Source: Janthinobacterium sp. CG3 (GTDB taxonomy: Bacteria; Pseudomonadota; Gammaproteobacteria; Burkholderiales; Burkholderiaceae_D). From it: a stretch of 64,000 nucleotides of DNA. Numbering within the stretch: position 1 is the stretch's first letter; every line of letters begins with the position of its first letter. Of this stretch, positions 1-8,783 are shown piece after piece. The DNA lies in assembly GCF_000344615.1 (NCBI RefSeq), contig NZ_KB467824.1:3871767-3935766 (forward strand), given 5' to 3'. A program made the translations under genes and the position numbers. The notes beneath the pieces are model-generated. The model made no database searches and was not told the origin of the DNA. It worked only from the letters and a program-made list of their open reading frames with translations.

Positions 1-1
1 G

Positions 2-199
2 GGCGAACTTGATCCGGCGCTAGCGGCCCTCAACGTGGTGCACCGGCACTGCGGCAAGCGGCTCGAGATCGCGCTGGCCTGTAGCGATTGCGGCGAGCAA
101 TTCGACGGCGCCGACCTGGACATGACCTTCGGCGTCGCCTACGACGCCGAGCGCGCCGGGCGCGCCGCCAGCTTCCAGGCCAACAAGGTGCGCGACTAG
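2..199 (+). CDS. HxlR-type transcriptional regulator, C-terminal fragment (cut by window start)
   Basis: The reading frame is open from base 2 to a TAG at 197-199 and gives 65 residues. It carries HRHCGKRLEIALAC followed by SDCGEQF. This H-x2-C...C-x2-C stretch is typical of the end of HxlR-type winged-helix regulators, where it follows the DNA-binding domain. The winged helix lies upstream of the window, so the assignment rests on the tail alone. The last 20 residues are Ala/Arg-rich and not informative. The target is unknown. Confidence 0.55.
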   Translation, partial: GELDPALAALNVVHRHCGKRLEIALACSDCGEQFDGADLDMTFGVAYDAERAGRAASFQANKVRD

Positions 200-305
200 G
201 CCAAGCGCGTGCTGCCAACCCAAGCTGGCCGCGCTGAACTAGGCTACGCCGCATAGGTCTACTCCTAGGCGAACCGCCGTTCGCCATCGTCCCGCGGAGC
301 CTGCC

Positions 306-632
306 ATGTCCAACCCGAACCCCGCCGTTTTTGCCCCCGCCGCCCGCGCCGCCATAGCCCGGCTGGTCCGGCGCGTGCCGCACCTGCTGCCGTTCGCCGT
401 GCTGCTGCCGGCGCTGACCGCCTGCGGCGGCGGTGGCGGTGGCGACCTGTATTCCGACTATTGCGGCGGCTCGCTGAGAAGCTTGGTCTACCGCAACGGC
501 GCGGTGGGCGAGGTGCGCGACTGGCCGGTCGCCGACATCGGCAACGTCGTCTGGTTCGGGCAGGACGGCCAAAACGAACTTTATATGTTGAGCGCGGCCG
601 GCACCGTCTACCGCATCGTGCGGGCGCCGTGA
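306..632 (+). CDS. small lipoprotein; probable remnant of a PQQ-dependent sugar dehydrogenase-like beta-propeller
   Basis: The product is 108 residues. A hydrophobic leader ends in the lipobox LTAC followed by six glycines, so it should be lipidated and periplasm- or outer-membrane-facing. The remaining ~60 residues (YSDYCGG...GTVYRI) resemble the last blade of glucose/sorbosone dehydrogenase-like propellers, which end in a GDYCSG...G-E-LYV...GTVYRL pattern. Full members are several hundred residues long. The gene therefore looks like a leader joined to the last blade after an internal deletion. A functional small lipoprotein cannot be excluded. The family match is from memory of the pattern. 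Confidence 0.55.
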   Translation: MSNPNPAVFAPAARAAIARLVRRVPHLLPFAVLLPALTACGGGGGGDLYSDYCGGSLRSLVYRNGAVGEVRDWPVADIGNVVWFGQDGQNELYMLSAAGTVYRIVRAP

Positions 633-743
633 GCGGGAGGGCCAGGCTGGGCATTTTTCCCGGCGCCGCCGAAAGCGAGGCGCTAGAATTGCGTGTTACG
701 CGTACGCATCGCGCCGCGCGCCGCCCACGCTCACGAGGACAAC

Positions 744-1187
744 ATGGCCCGTTTACAACTTGAATTTCCCGAAGATCAATATTGTTATTCGTCGCAACTG
801 ACGGTGCGGGTGACCGACATCAATGGCGCCAACCACCTCGGCAACGATTCGATGATTTCGATGATATCGGAGGCGCGCGCGCGTTTCCTGTTTGAATTGG
901 GCGTGCGCGAAACCGAGATCGACGGCACCGGCATCATCGTCACCGACCTGGCCACCACCTACAAGGCGGAGGCGCACGCGCGCGACCAGTTGCTGTTCGA
1001 GGTGGGCGTGATGGACTTTAACAAATACGGCGGCGACATCACCTTCCGCGTCAGCCGTCCGCGCGACCAGGCCTTGATCGCGATGGCCAAGTCGGGCTTC
1101 GTGTTTTTCAACTACAAGACCAGCCAGGTGGTGCCGATGCCGGACGAGTTCCGCGCCAAGTTCCCGCAGGTGAACTGGATGGACTGA
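744..1187 (+). CDS. acyl-CoA thioesterase-like hotdog protein
   Basis: A 147-residue 4-hydroxybenzoyl-CoA thioesterase-type hotdog protein. The N-terminal part has the VRVTDINGANHLGNDS segment, equivalent to the D-x-N/G-H-x-N-N active-site stretch of YbgC/4HBT enzymes, followed by the long helix MISEARARFLFELG. A second half FEVGVMDFNKYGGDITFRV gives the beta-sheet. The expected role is hydrolysis of an acyl-CoA or aryl-CoA in the cytoplasm; the substrate is unknown. I chose the ATG at 744 (GAGGACAAC before it) over an in-frame upstream start at 693, because the extra 17 residues have no family character. Confidence 0.75.
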   Translation: MARLQLEFPEDQYCYSSQLTVRVTDINGANHLGNDSMISMISEARARFLFELGVRETEIDGTGIIVTDLATTYKAEAHARDQLLFEVGVMDFNKYGGDITFRVSRPRDQALIAMAKSGFVFFNYKTSQVVPMPDEFRAKFPQVNWMD

Positions 1188-1212
1188 GGCGCCGCGCGCG
1201 GCGCCGGCAGCG

Positions 1213-1701
1213 CTAGCCACGCGGCGCGGCCTTGAACTGCTTGGCGAACCAGTCGTCGATCATGCGCTTTTCATAGCGCAAGCGGTCGCCCGACGCATAG
1301 CGGTTGAGCTTGTTCATATACGCCATGTCGGACAACTTCGCCTCGCCGCTGTCCAGTACCTGACCGTTCGACTCCAGCGTATAACGCAAGCTGATGCGCG
1401 GCCAATCGGCGCCGCCGCGCAACACCCGGATCTCGTCGGCGGTCCGGCCGGTCCGCTCTTCCCTGCCCGCCAAGTCGATGTCGCGGACCTCGACGTTCAG
1501 GTTCTGGCCGGCCGGCAAGCTCTTGCCCAGAATAAGGAAATGCGCGCTCAACTCCTTGAGAATCCGCTCGCGCTCCGCTATCGAGAACGGCAGGTCGGAG
1601 AATTTTTCCGGCTGGGTGTAGCTGACACTCACGGCCGCCCAAGTGCCGCCGCTGAGCGCCAGCGCGCACGCCGCCAGCATGGTTCGAGAAAATACGCGCA
1701 T
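1213..1701 (-). CDS. DUF3016 family exported protein
   Basis: A 162-residue protein with a clear Sec signal peptide (MRVFSRTMLAACALALSGG, cleavage probably after TWA). The mature start VSVSYTQPEKFSDLPFS matches the usual opening of DUF3016 proteins (V-x-V-x-F/Y-x-x-P-E-K-F-x-D). The family is periplasmic and of unknown function. The start codon is preceded by AAGGA. Nothing next to it suggests a pathway. It is divergent from the HD-GYP response regulator across an AT-rich gap. Confidence 0.75.
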   Translation of the reverse strand: MRVFSRTMLAACALALSGGTWAAVSVSYTQPEKFSDLPFSIAERERILKELSAHFLILGKSLPAGQNLNVEVRDIDLAGREERTGRTADEIRVLRGGADWPRISLRYTLESNGQVLDSGEAKLSDMAYMNKLNRYASGDRLRYEKRMIDDWFAKQFKAAPRG

Positions 1702-2167
1702 GATCTATCCTTTCCAATGGAAGCGGCGGCACAGGCCAACGCCGACCGTCAAGCGACTATAGGCCTTTCCCCGTCCCTTGGCAGCATAAGCAATATTTTG
1801 TTACGTCTGTCGCCTCTGGCATATGATCGACAAGCAAAATATTTTTCCCAAAAGTTACAAACATTAACAAAAACAAAGTATTGTTTCGTATGCACGGATA
1901 TTTACTATTAAACACGAATAAATACGGCCACCACTGGTTATTTATTGCAATTCGGCAGTTTTTTTTCGTCAGCCGGCCCGCGCCCCGCGTGTTGCCCTGT
2001 TGCCTCACGCAGGTTGTATTGCTTGTTGTTAATAGTTTGATGTCAGTCTACAATCGATTACATGCGCCCTGAACCCGCGCAGCGCCGCTGCGGCTTCGCC
2101 GGGTAAACACCGCGCCGGCCGCGTCGTTAGCATTGCGTTAGTTGTGCCTTTTTGCGGAACTCGCCCT
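1702..2167. other. AT-rich divergent intergenic region
   Basis: This 466-base gap lies between the DUF3016 gene (leftward) and the HD-GYP response regulator (rightward) and should hold both promoters. The section from about 1785 to 1975 is far more AT-rich than anything else in the window. It has an inverted repeat AATATTTTG (1792-1800) / CAAAATATT (1835-1843), which could form a hairpin or an operator. Short open frames here have no ribosome-binding sites or family character and are not called. Confidence 0.6.
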
Positions 2168-3676
2168 ATGTCCTTTTTGTCTTCAGCAACGCCCAAGTTA
2201 GCGCCGTGGAAAATTTTGCTGGTCGATGATGAACCCGACATCCATGACATCACCAAGCTCACCCTCACCCGCTTCCGACTGGACGGGCGCAGCCTGAGTT
2301 TTGTACACGCCTATAGCGGCGCCGAGGCCAAGGAAGTGTTGGCGCGCGAGAGCGACATCGCGCTGGTGTTCCTCGACGTCGTCATGGAAAAAGAGGACAG
2401 CGGCCTGGAAGTGGCGCGCTGGATGCGCGAGGAACTGGACAACCAGTTCACCCGCATCGTGCTGCGCACCGGCCAGCCGGGCCAGGCGCCGGAGGAGCGC
2501 GTGATCGTCAACTACGACATCAACGACTACAAGGAAAAGACCGAACTCGACCGCACTAAGCTGTTCACCACCACCTTCGCCGCGCTGCGCGCCTACCGCG
2601 ACATCATGAAGGTCGAGGAAGCCCGCCTGGCCCAGCTCAACTACCGCGAGGGCCTGGAACGGGTGATCGCCGCCTCGGCCCACATCTTCCAGCAACGCAA
2701 CCTGCGCGACTTCGCCAGCGGCCTGCTGCAGCAAGTGGTGGCCCTGCTGCGCCTGGAGACGAGCATGCTGCTACGCCTGCGCGGCGCCAGCGCCATCAGC
2801 GGCGAGCAAGACTACGAGGTGCTGGCGCGCATCGGCGAGCCCGAGGACGGCGCCATGTTGAGCCCGGAGCTGCTGGCGCAACTCGACGACGCCAAGAGCA
2901 ACAAGATTTCGCGCCTGCACGGCGACACCTACGTCGGCTACTTCCCCAACAGCAGCGGCAAGGCCTCGCTGCTGGTCTTGAAGGGCGTCGAGGAAATCTC
3001 CGAAATCGACGCCAAGCTGCTGGAAGTGTTTTGTTCCGGCGTCGCGATCGCCTTCGACAACATCCTGCTGACCCAGGAAATCACCGACACCCAGGCCGAA
3101 TTGATTTTGCGCCTGGGCGACGTCGTCGAATCGCGCTCGAACGAGGCCGGCAACCACGTGCGGCGCATGTCCGAGGTCTGCCACTTGCTGGCGCAGGCGT
3201 CCGGCATGCCGGAGGAAGAGACGATGGTGCTGCGCCACGCGGCGCCGATGCACGACATCGGCAAGATCGCCACGCCCGACGCGGTGCTGCTCAAGCCGGG
3301 CAAGCTCGACGCGGCGGAATGGGAAATCATGAAGCAGCACCCGGCGGTCGGCCTGTCGATCCTGGACGGCTCGCAGCGGCCGATCTTGAAGGCGGCGGCC
3401 GTGATCGCCCACCAGCACCACGAAAAATTCGACGGCAGCGGCTACCCTCAGGGCCTGGCCGGCTATGCCATCCACCTGTACGCGCGCATTGTCGCGGTGG
3501 CCGACGTGTTCGACGCGCTGATGCACAAGCGCTGCTACAAGGACGCCTGGCCGGTCGGCGAGGTCGTCGACCACCTGCGCGAAGTGAGCGGCCACCACCT
3601 CGACCCGGTCTACGTCGAGCTGCTGATCCAGAACATCGACAAGGCGCTGGCGATCAACGAGCGCTTCCCCGACTGA
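2168..3676 (+). CDS. response regulator with DUF3369 and HD-GYP c-di-GMP phosphodiesterase domain
   Basis: A 502-residue protein. Residues ~15-140 are a receiver domain (VDDEPD acidic pocket, phosphoacceptor Asp70 in VFLDVV). Residues ~165-320 match the GAF-like DUF3369 domain usually found between receiver and HD-GYP. The C-terminal ~175 residues are HD-GYP: HAAPMHDIGKIATPD supplies the HD metal ligands and HHEKFDGSGYPQGL the GYP loop. The domain is expected to hydrolyse cyclic di-GMP when the receiver is phosphorylated. The ATG at 2168 (GGAAC upstream) is preferred over a GTG at 2144. It converges on the histidine kinase at 3791-5728, a plausible partner. Confidence 0.9.
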   Translation: MSFLSSATPKLAPWKILLVDDEPDIHDITKLTLTRFRLDGRSLSFVHAYSGAEAKEVLARESDIALVFLDVVMEKEDSGLEVARWMREELDNQFTRIVLRTGQPGQAPEERVIVNYDINDYKEKTELDRTKLFTTTFAALRAYRDIMKVEEARLAQLNYREGLERVIAASAHIFQQRNLRDFASGLLQQVVALLRLETSMLLRLRGASAISGEQDYEVLARIGEPEDGAMLSPELLAQLDDAKSNKISRLHGDTYVGYFPNSSGKASLLVLKGVEEISEIDAKLLEVFCSGVAIAFDNILLTQEITDTQAELILRLGDVVESRSNEAGNHVRRMSEVCHLLAQASGMPEEETMVLRHAAPMHDIGKIATPDAVLLKPGKLDAAEWEIMKQHPAVGLSILDGSQRPILKAAAVIAHQHHEKFDGSGYPQGLAGYAIHLYARIVAVADVFDALMHKRCYKDAWPVGEVVDHLREVSGHHLDPVYVELLIQNIDKALAINERFPD

Positions 3677-3711
3677 GCCGGTAGCGCCGCACCGCTAAGT
3701 TCAGGGTTTTC

Positions 3712-3790
3712 GTGGGTCGGGTTAGCCGGCGGCGTAACCCGACTGGCGTCGGATTACGCCTCCCGCCGACGCCTTGGGGCCGGCGTTTTT
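3712..3790. repeat. family A intergenic palindrome (copy A1), also serves as terminator region
   Basis: GTCGGGTTA (3716-3724) pairs with TAACCCGAC (3735-3743). It is followed by GGCGTCGG...CCGACGCC (3745-3772) and a GGCGTTTTT tail. It sits exactly between two convergent genes, so it can terminate transcription from both sides. Related copies occur at 30352, 50013, 55633 and 58502. Confidence 0.7.
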
Positions 3791-5728
3791 CTAGCGGCGC
3801 GAACGCGGGAAGCGCAGCTGGTATTGCAGCCCGCGGCCCGGCGCGCTGTCGGCCTTGACGCTGCCGCCCAGCGCGCCCGTCACCAGGTTGTACAGGATGT
3901 GCGCGCCCAGGCCGCTGCCGCCGGAGCCGCGCTTGGTGGTAAAGAAGGGGTCGAACAACTGGCCCAGCGTGGCCGCGTCCATGCCGGCGCCGTCGTCGCC
4001 GTAGTCGAGCCGCACGCAGTCGCCGTCGTAGCGCGCGGCGATGCGGATGGTCCCGGGCATGTCCTGCGGGAAGCCGTGCACCAGCGAGTTGACCACCATA
4101 TTGGTGACGATCTGCGACACCGCGCCGGGGAAGCTGTCGAGCTCCATATCCGCCGGGCAGTCGACCACGACCTCGATCGGCTTGCCCTTTAACTTAGGTT
4201 GCAGCGACAACAGCACCTCGCCCAGGTAATTGTTCAGGTTGAAATGGCGGATATTGTCCGACGACTGGTCCACCGCCACCTGCTTGAAGCTGCGCACCAG
4301 CGCCGCCGCGCGCTGCGTGTTGGTGGTCATGATGCGCAGCGTCTGGTCGATGATGTCGAAGAACTGGTTCAGGCCGTCCTCGTTCAACTCGCCCGCCGCC
4401 ATCTCCTCCCGGGTCAGCTTCAACTCCTGCACCAGGTGGCTGGTGGCCGTCACGCAAATGCCCAGCGGCGTATTGATCTCGTGCGCCACGCCGGCCACCA
4501 GGCGGCCCAGCGAGGCCAGCTTTTCCTGCCGCACCAGCTCCGACTGCGCCTCGCGCAGCGCCGTCAGCGCGTCGTTCAGCGCCGCGTTCTGCTCCTCCAG
4601 CGTGTCCTTGGCGCGGCGTATCGCGCGCTCCGCCTGCATGCGCGCGATCGCCACCGCCACGTGGCTGGCCATGAACGCCAGGATGTCCAGGTCGGCCTGG
4701 CTGTAAAGCACCGACTGGTCGTAGCTTTGCACGATGATCACGCCGTAGGCTTGCTCGCCCAGCAGCATCGGCGCGCCCATCCAACTGGCGATGTTGACGT
4801 CGCCCAGCGGCTCGTCGATCTGGCCGCCGGCCGCCAGCGCCGCGTAGGCGCCGGCGTCGAGCAGGCAGGCTTGCTTGCGCTCGAGTACATAGGAACTCAT
4901 GCCGATGCCGTAGCGGAAGCGCTTGACCGGCGCCTGCAGGTCCTTTTCATCGACGAAATACGGAATGCTGATGTCCTTGCCCTCCGGGTGGTACAGCGCG
5001 ATCAGGAAGTTTTTCGCGCTCACCAGGCCGCTGATGATACGGTGCAGTTGCACGTACATCTTATCGGCGTCCCAGGCCGACGCCGACAGGTTGGCGATCT
5101 CGTACAGCGCGTGCTGCAGCGCCTCGGCGCGGCGCCGCTCGGCCACCTCGTGCGCCAGCGAGGCGGTGCGCTCCTGCACCGCGCGCTCGAGCCGGTCGAC
5201 GCTCTGCATGCCCTGCAAGGCGCTGGAAACGTGGCTGGCGATCAGCTCGAACAGCGCCTGGTCTTCCTCGGAAAAGGTATGCCGCGTGTCGTAGCTCTGG
5301 ATGACGATGGCGCCCAGCACCTGGTGCTGCCGGTCGAACAGCGGACAACCCATCCAGTGCTCGGCCGGGGTACCGCCGCCCCAACTGGCGCCGTCGATTT
5401 CCCTGGCCGACTCCTGCTCGGCCGTCATCACCAGCCGGCGCCGGTTCAACATCACCCAGGCCGTCGGCGACTGCTCCGGCGTGGCCAGCCGGTGGCCGGC
5501 GCGCGGGTCCGGCGCCGGGTCGAACTCGTCGACGAAATACGGGAAGCGCACCAGGCCGTCCTCCTGGTCGCTCAGGGCCACGTAGAAATTGGCCGCGTAC
5601 ATGATGCGCCCCAGCGCCGCGTGCACGGCTTGCAGGAATTCGCTGATATCGCTGCAGGTGCTCGACCGTTGCCCGATTTCCAACAACATGCTTTGCACCG
5701 CTTCCAGGCGGCTGAGACGGCTTTCCAT
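3791..5728 (-). CDS. double-GAF sensor histidine kinase
   Basis: A 645-residue kinase without membrane segments, so cytoplasmic. Two GAF domains (about residues 20-175 and 205-365) are followed by a coiled coil (RAKDTLEEQNAALNDALTAL), a phosphoacceptor helix (LGRLVAGVAHEINTPLG, His in AHE) and a C-terminal HATPase. The HATPase has the N box MVVNSLVHGF, G1 DDGAGMD, F box FDPFFTTK and G2 GSGLGAHIL. GAF domains bind small ligands or chromophores; the signal cannot be read from sequence. The start has AAGGGAAG upstream. Its gene faces the HD-GYP response regulator tail to tail. Confidence 0.9.
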   Translation of the reverse strand: MESRLSRLEAVQSMLLEIGQRSSTCSDISEFLQAVHAALGRIMYAANFYVALSDQEDGLVRFPYFVDEFDPAPDPRAGHRLATPEQSPTAWVMLNRRRLVMTAEQESAREIDGASWGGGTPAEHWMGCPLFDRQHQVLGAIVIQSYDTRHTFSEEDQALFELIASHVSSALQGMQSVDRLERAVQERTASLAHEVAERRRAEALQHALYEIANLSASAWDADKMYVQLHRIISGLVSAKNFLIALYHPEGKDISIPYFVDEKDLQAPVKRFRYGIGMSSYVLERKQACLLDAGAYAALAAGGQIDEPLGDVNIASWMGAPMLLGEQAYGVIIVQSYDQSVLYSQADLDILAFMASHVAVAIARMQAERAIRRAKDTLEEQNAALNDALTALREAQSELVRQEKLASLGRLVAGVAHEINTPLGICVTATSHLVQELKLTREEMAAGELNEDGLNQFFDIIDQTLRIMTTNTQRAAALVRSFKQVAVDQSSDNIRHFNLNNYLGEVLLSLQPKLKGKPIEVVVDCPADMELDSFPGAVSQIVTNMVVNSLVHGFPQDMPGTIRIAARYDGDCVRLDYGDDGAGMDAATLGQLFDPFFTTKRGSGGSGLGAHILYNLVTGALGGSVKADSAPGRGLQYQLRFPRSRR

Positions 5729-5838
5729 CGATTCTTCCCTTATTAATTAATTCATATGGGAAATACTAGCAGGACCAGGGAAGTCTGCGCCAGCCCCATC
5801 GCATGCGCCGGTCCGCAATCGATTAAAATAGCCCCCTG
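5729..5838. promoter_or_regulatory. divergent promoter region of the GAF kinase and czc operon
   Basis: This 110-base gap separates the leftward kinase gene from the rightward czcI gene. It contains the AT-rich palindromic stretch TTATTAATTAATTCATATGG near 5740 and a -10-like AAAATAG near 5825. Both transcription units must start here. No experimentally known operator could be recognised. Confidence 0.45.
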
Positions 5839-6186
5839 ATGAAAAAATTCTTCCTGATCCTGCTGCTGTTGGTCTTGCCGCTCCAGATGTCCTGGGCCGC
5901 GGCGAGCGCCTATTGCCAGCACGAACAGGACCAGAGCGCCCGGCACCTGGGCCACCACGGCCACGAGCACCAGACCAAGTCGGAGCAGACGCCGGCCAAG
6001 AAGGACGCCGGCCAGCCGCACAGCGACTGCAACTTCTGCCACGGCATCGGCCAGGCCAGCTTTCCGGTGACGTCCGGCCTGGCCGCGCTGGCCCCCGGTT
6101 CGCTGGCCGTCGCGCCCTGCCCCTTCTTCTACGCCTCCCACATCCCGGACGGCCCCAAGCGGCCCGACTGGCGTTCCGTCGCCTAG
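5839..6186 (+). CDS. czcI: CzcI-like small exported protein of the czc operon
   Basis: A 115-residue protein with a signal peptide (KKFFLILLLLVLPLQMSWAAA). The mature part has YCQHEQD, the His-rich LGHHGHEHQTK, then CNFCHG. The leader and the YCQHE...HLGHHEHKHQ pattern are those of CzcI proteins placed at the head of czcCBA operons in Cupriavidus and relatives. The His/Cys content suggests a periplasmic metal-binding or regulatory role, which is poorly understood in the family. It is followed after 94 bases by czcC on the same strand. Confidence 0.75.
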   Translation: MKKFFLILLLLVLPLQMSWAAASAYCQHEQDQSARHLGHHGHEHQTKSEQTPAKKDAGQPHSDCNFCHGIGQASFPVTSGLAALAPGSLAVAPCPFFYASHIPDGPKRPDWRSVA

Positions 6187-6280
6187 CCGACGGGACCGCC
6201 ACCACACCTGCGCTAACGCCATTTTCTAGCGAAACGAGCTGAGGTCTCGTCGAATCCTTCCCTACTATCCGGAGAATTCG

Positions 6281-7564
6281 ATGCACCGATTTTTATTGCC
6301 ACTGAGCGTGGCGGTATTCGCCATGCCCGCAACGGCCGCGACGCCAACGCCGTCTGGCGCGCACGACACGTACAGCGCCGCCGCCGGCAACGCCGGCGAA
6401 GCGGCCGCCGCCCTGACCTTGCCGGCCGCGTTGGCCCTGGCCATGCGGGCCAACCCCGACCTGTCCGCCGCCCGGCACGAGGCGGCGGCGCTGGACGGCG
6501 CCGCGCAACAGGCGCGCGCGCTGCCCAACCCGCAACTGCAAACCCTGGTCGAAGACAGCCGCCGCGCCACCCGCAGCACGACCGTCCAGCTCAACCAGAC
6601 GCTGGAACTGGGCGGCCAGCGCGGCGCCCGCATCGACGCGGCGCGCCACGGCCGGGACGGCGCCGCCCACGACCTGGCGGCGCAACGCGCCGCCACCCGC
6701 GCCGCCGTCAGCGTCGCCTTCGTCGAGGTGCTGGCCGCGCAGGAAGGCCTGCGCCTGGCCGACAGCGCCGCCGCGCTGGCGCGCCACGCCGGCGACATCG
6801 CCGCGCGCCGCGTCGCCGCCGGCAAGGCCTCGCCGGTCGAGCAAACCCGCGCCCGCGTCGCCGAAGCCGCCGCGCGGCTCGACGCCAACCTGGCCGGCGG
6901 CGCGCTGGCCGGCGCGCGCAAGCGCCTGGCCGCCCTGTGGGGCAATCCGGCGCCGCCCTTCAGCCAGGCCGAGGGCCGGCTGGAACCCTTGCCGGCCCTG
7001 CCCGACGAGGCCGACCTGGCGCGCCGCCTGGGCAACGCCCCCGCCGTGCTCAAGGCGCGCAGCGCGCTGGCCCAGCGCACCGCGATGGCGCAGCTGGAGC
7101 GCAGCCGCCGCACGCCGGACCTGAGCGTCAGCGTCGGCGTCAAGCGCTCGGCGGAACTGGGCCGCAACCAGGCCATCTTCGGCCTGTCGCTGCCGCTGCC
7201 GCTGTTCGACGGCAACCAGGGAAATGTGCTCGAAGCGCTGCGCCGCGGCGACAAGGCGGCCGACGAACTGGCCGCCGCCAGCATCCGCAGCGGCGCCGAA
7301 CTGGCCGCGGCGCGCCAGACGCTGCAGGACGCGCGCCAGCAAGTCGAGGCGCTGCGCGGCGACATCCTGCCCGGCGCGCAAAGCGCCTACGAGGCCGCCG
7401 CCAAGGGCTTCGAATACGGCAAGTTCGCCTTCATCGACGTGCTCGACGCCCAGCGCACGCTGCTGCAAGCGAACACCCAACACCTGCGCGCGCTGGCCGA
7501 CGCGCACAAAGCCGCCGCCGAGATCGACCGCATCCTCGGCGAACCGGCCCACGCCGCCGAATAA
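6281..7564 (+). CDS. czcC: CzcC-like outer membrane factor of RND metal efflux
   Basis: A 427-residue TolC-family protein with a signal peptide (LPLSVAVFAMPATAA). It shows the two-fold repeated outer-membrane-factor pattern: a LTLPAALALAMRANPDLSAARHE start, long Ala-rich helices, and a second copy ending FEYGKFAFIDVLDAQRTLLQA. It should form the trimeric outer-membrane channel of the tripartite exporter with CzcB and CzcA. The start has CGGAGA upstream. The gap to czcB is 10 bases, which supports co-transcription. Confidence 0.88.
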   Translation: MHRFLLPLSVAVFAMPATAATPTPSGAHDTYSAAAGNAGEAAAALTLPAALALAMRANPDLSAARHEAAALDGAAQQARALPNPQLQTLVEDSRRATRSTTVQLNQTLELGGQRGARIDAARHGRDGAAHDLAAQRAATRAAVSVAFVEVLAAQEGLRLADSAAALARHAGDIAARRVAAGKASPVEQTRARVAEAAARLDANLAGGALAGARKRLAALWGNPAPPFSQAEGRLEPLPALPDEADLARRLGNAPAVLKARSALAQRTAMAQLERSRRTPDLSVSVGVKRSAELGRNQAIFGLSLPLPLFDGNQGNVLEALRRGDKAADELAAASIRSGAELAAARQTLQDARQQVEALRGDILPGAQSAYEAAAKGFEYGKFAFIDVLDAQRTLLQANTQHLRALADAHKAAAEIDRILGEPAHAAE

Positions 7565-7574
7565 GGAACACTCT

Positions 7575-8765
7575 ATGGATATCAAACCAAGCAAGAAACA
7601 AGGCATCGCCATCGCCGCCATCCTCGGCGCCGGCGCGCTGCTGGCCGCCCTGATCCTGGGCGCCACCGCCCCGGCCACGCCCGCCGCCGCCGACACCGCC
7701 TCGGCGTCGGCCGGCGCGGCGCACCACGAAGAAGAGGGCAAGCTCGAACTGAGCGACGCCCAAATCAAGGCCGCCGGCATCGGCGTGGCCGCCGCCGCGC
7801 CCGGGCGCATCGGCACCAGCGTCGCGCTGGCCGGCGAAATCCGCTTCAACGAAGACCGCACCGCCCACGTCGTGCCGCGCCTGGCCGGCGTCGTCGAAGG
7901 CGTGCGCGCCGACCTCGGCCAGTTGGTCAAGAAGGGCCAGGTGCTGGCCGTCATCGCCAGCACCGGCCTGTCCGAGCAGCGCAGCGAATTGCTGTCGGCG
8001 CAAAGGCGCCTGGCGCTGGCGCGCTCGACCTACGAGCGCGAACAGCGGCTGTGGCAGGAAAAAATCTCGGCCGAACAGGATTACCTGCAGGCCCGGCAGG
8101 CGATGCAGGAGGCGGAAATCGGCGTGCGCAACGCCGGCCAGAAGCTCAGCGCGCTGGGCGCCGACGCCGCCGGCGCCGGCCCGCTGAACCGCTATGAAAT
8201 CCGCGCGCCGTTCGACGCCATGGTGCTGGAAAAGCACATCGCGCTGGGCGAGGCGGTCAAGGAGGACGCCAACATCTTCGTCCTCTCCGACCTGTCCACC
8301 GTGTGGGCCGAAATCGCCGTGCCGGCGAAGGATTTGAACGCGGTGCGCGTCGGCGGCCGGGCCAAGGTCAAGGCCAGCGCCTTCGACGCCAGCGCCGACG
8401 GCAGCATCACCTACGTCGGCGCGCTGATCGGCGAACAGACCCGCACCGCCAAGGCGCGCGTGGCGATGGCCAATCCGGCGATGGCCTGGCGCCCCGGCCT
8501 GTTCGTCAGCGTCGAGGTGGCCTCCGGCTTCAGCGACGCCGCCGTCACCGTCGCCGCCGACGCGGTGCAAACCGTTGAACAGCGTCCGACGGTCTTCGTC
8601 AAGGTCGCCGGCGGCTTCCAGGCGACCCCGGTTACGCTCGGCCGCGGCGACGGCAAGCTGGTCGAAATCGTCAAGGGCTTGCCGGCCGGCGCCAGCTACG
8701 CCGCCGTCGGCAGTTTCATCCTCAAGTCGGAGCTGGGCAAAGCCAGCGCCGGCCACGAACATTGA
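7575..8765 (+). CDS. czcB: CzcB-like periplasmic adaptor (membrane fusion) protein
   Basis: A 396-residue RND adaptor. One N-terminal membrane anchor (IAIAAILGAGALLAALILG) precedes a linker containing AHHEEEGK. The barrel-sandwich half-motif GVVEGVRADLGQLVKKGQVLAVI follows, then a helical hairpin (about residues 135-195) and the second half ending RYEIRAPFDAMVLEKHIALGEAVKE. The C-terminal beta-barrel and membrane-proximal regions follow. The ATG at 7575 has AAGGAA upstream. The gene lies between czcC and czcA in one operon and would link the pump to the outer-membrane channel. Confidence 0.9.
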   Translation: MDIKPSKKQGIAIAAILGAGALLAALILGATAPATPAAADTASASAGAAHHEEEGKLELSDAQIKAAGIGVAAAAPGRIGTSVALAGEIRFNEDRTAHVVPRLAGVVEGVRADLGQLVKKGQVLAVIASTGLSEQRSELLSAQRRLALARSTYEREQRLWQEKISAEQDYLQARQAMQEAEIGVRNAGQKLSALGADAAGAGPLNRYEIRAPFDAMVLEKHIALGEAVKEDANIFVLSDLSTVWAEIAVPAKDLNAVRVGGRAKVKASAFDASADGSITYVGALIGEQTRTAKARVAMANPAMAWRPGLFVSVEVASGFSDAAVTVAADAVQTVEQRPTVFVKVAGGFQATPVTLGRGDGKLVEIVKGLPAGASYAAVGSFILKSELGKASAGHEH

Positions 8766-8783
8766 CGCGGAAGGCGAGCCACC

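Noticed and set aside
1757-2008. An 83-codon minus-strand frame in the AT-rich gap
   Set aside because: No ribosome-binding site, no domain, and composition typical of non-coding AT-rich sequence.
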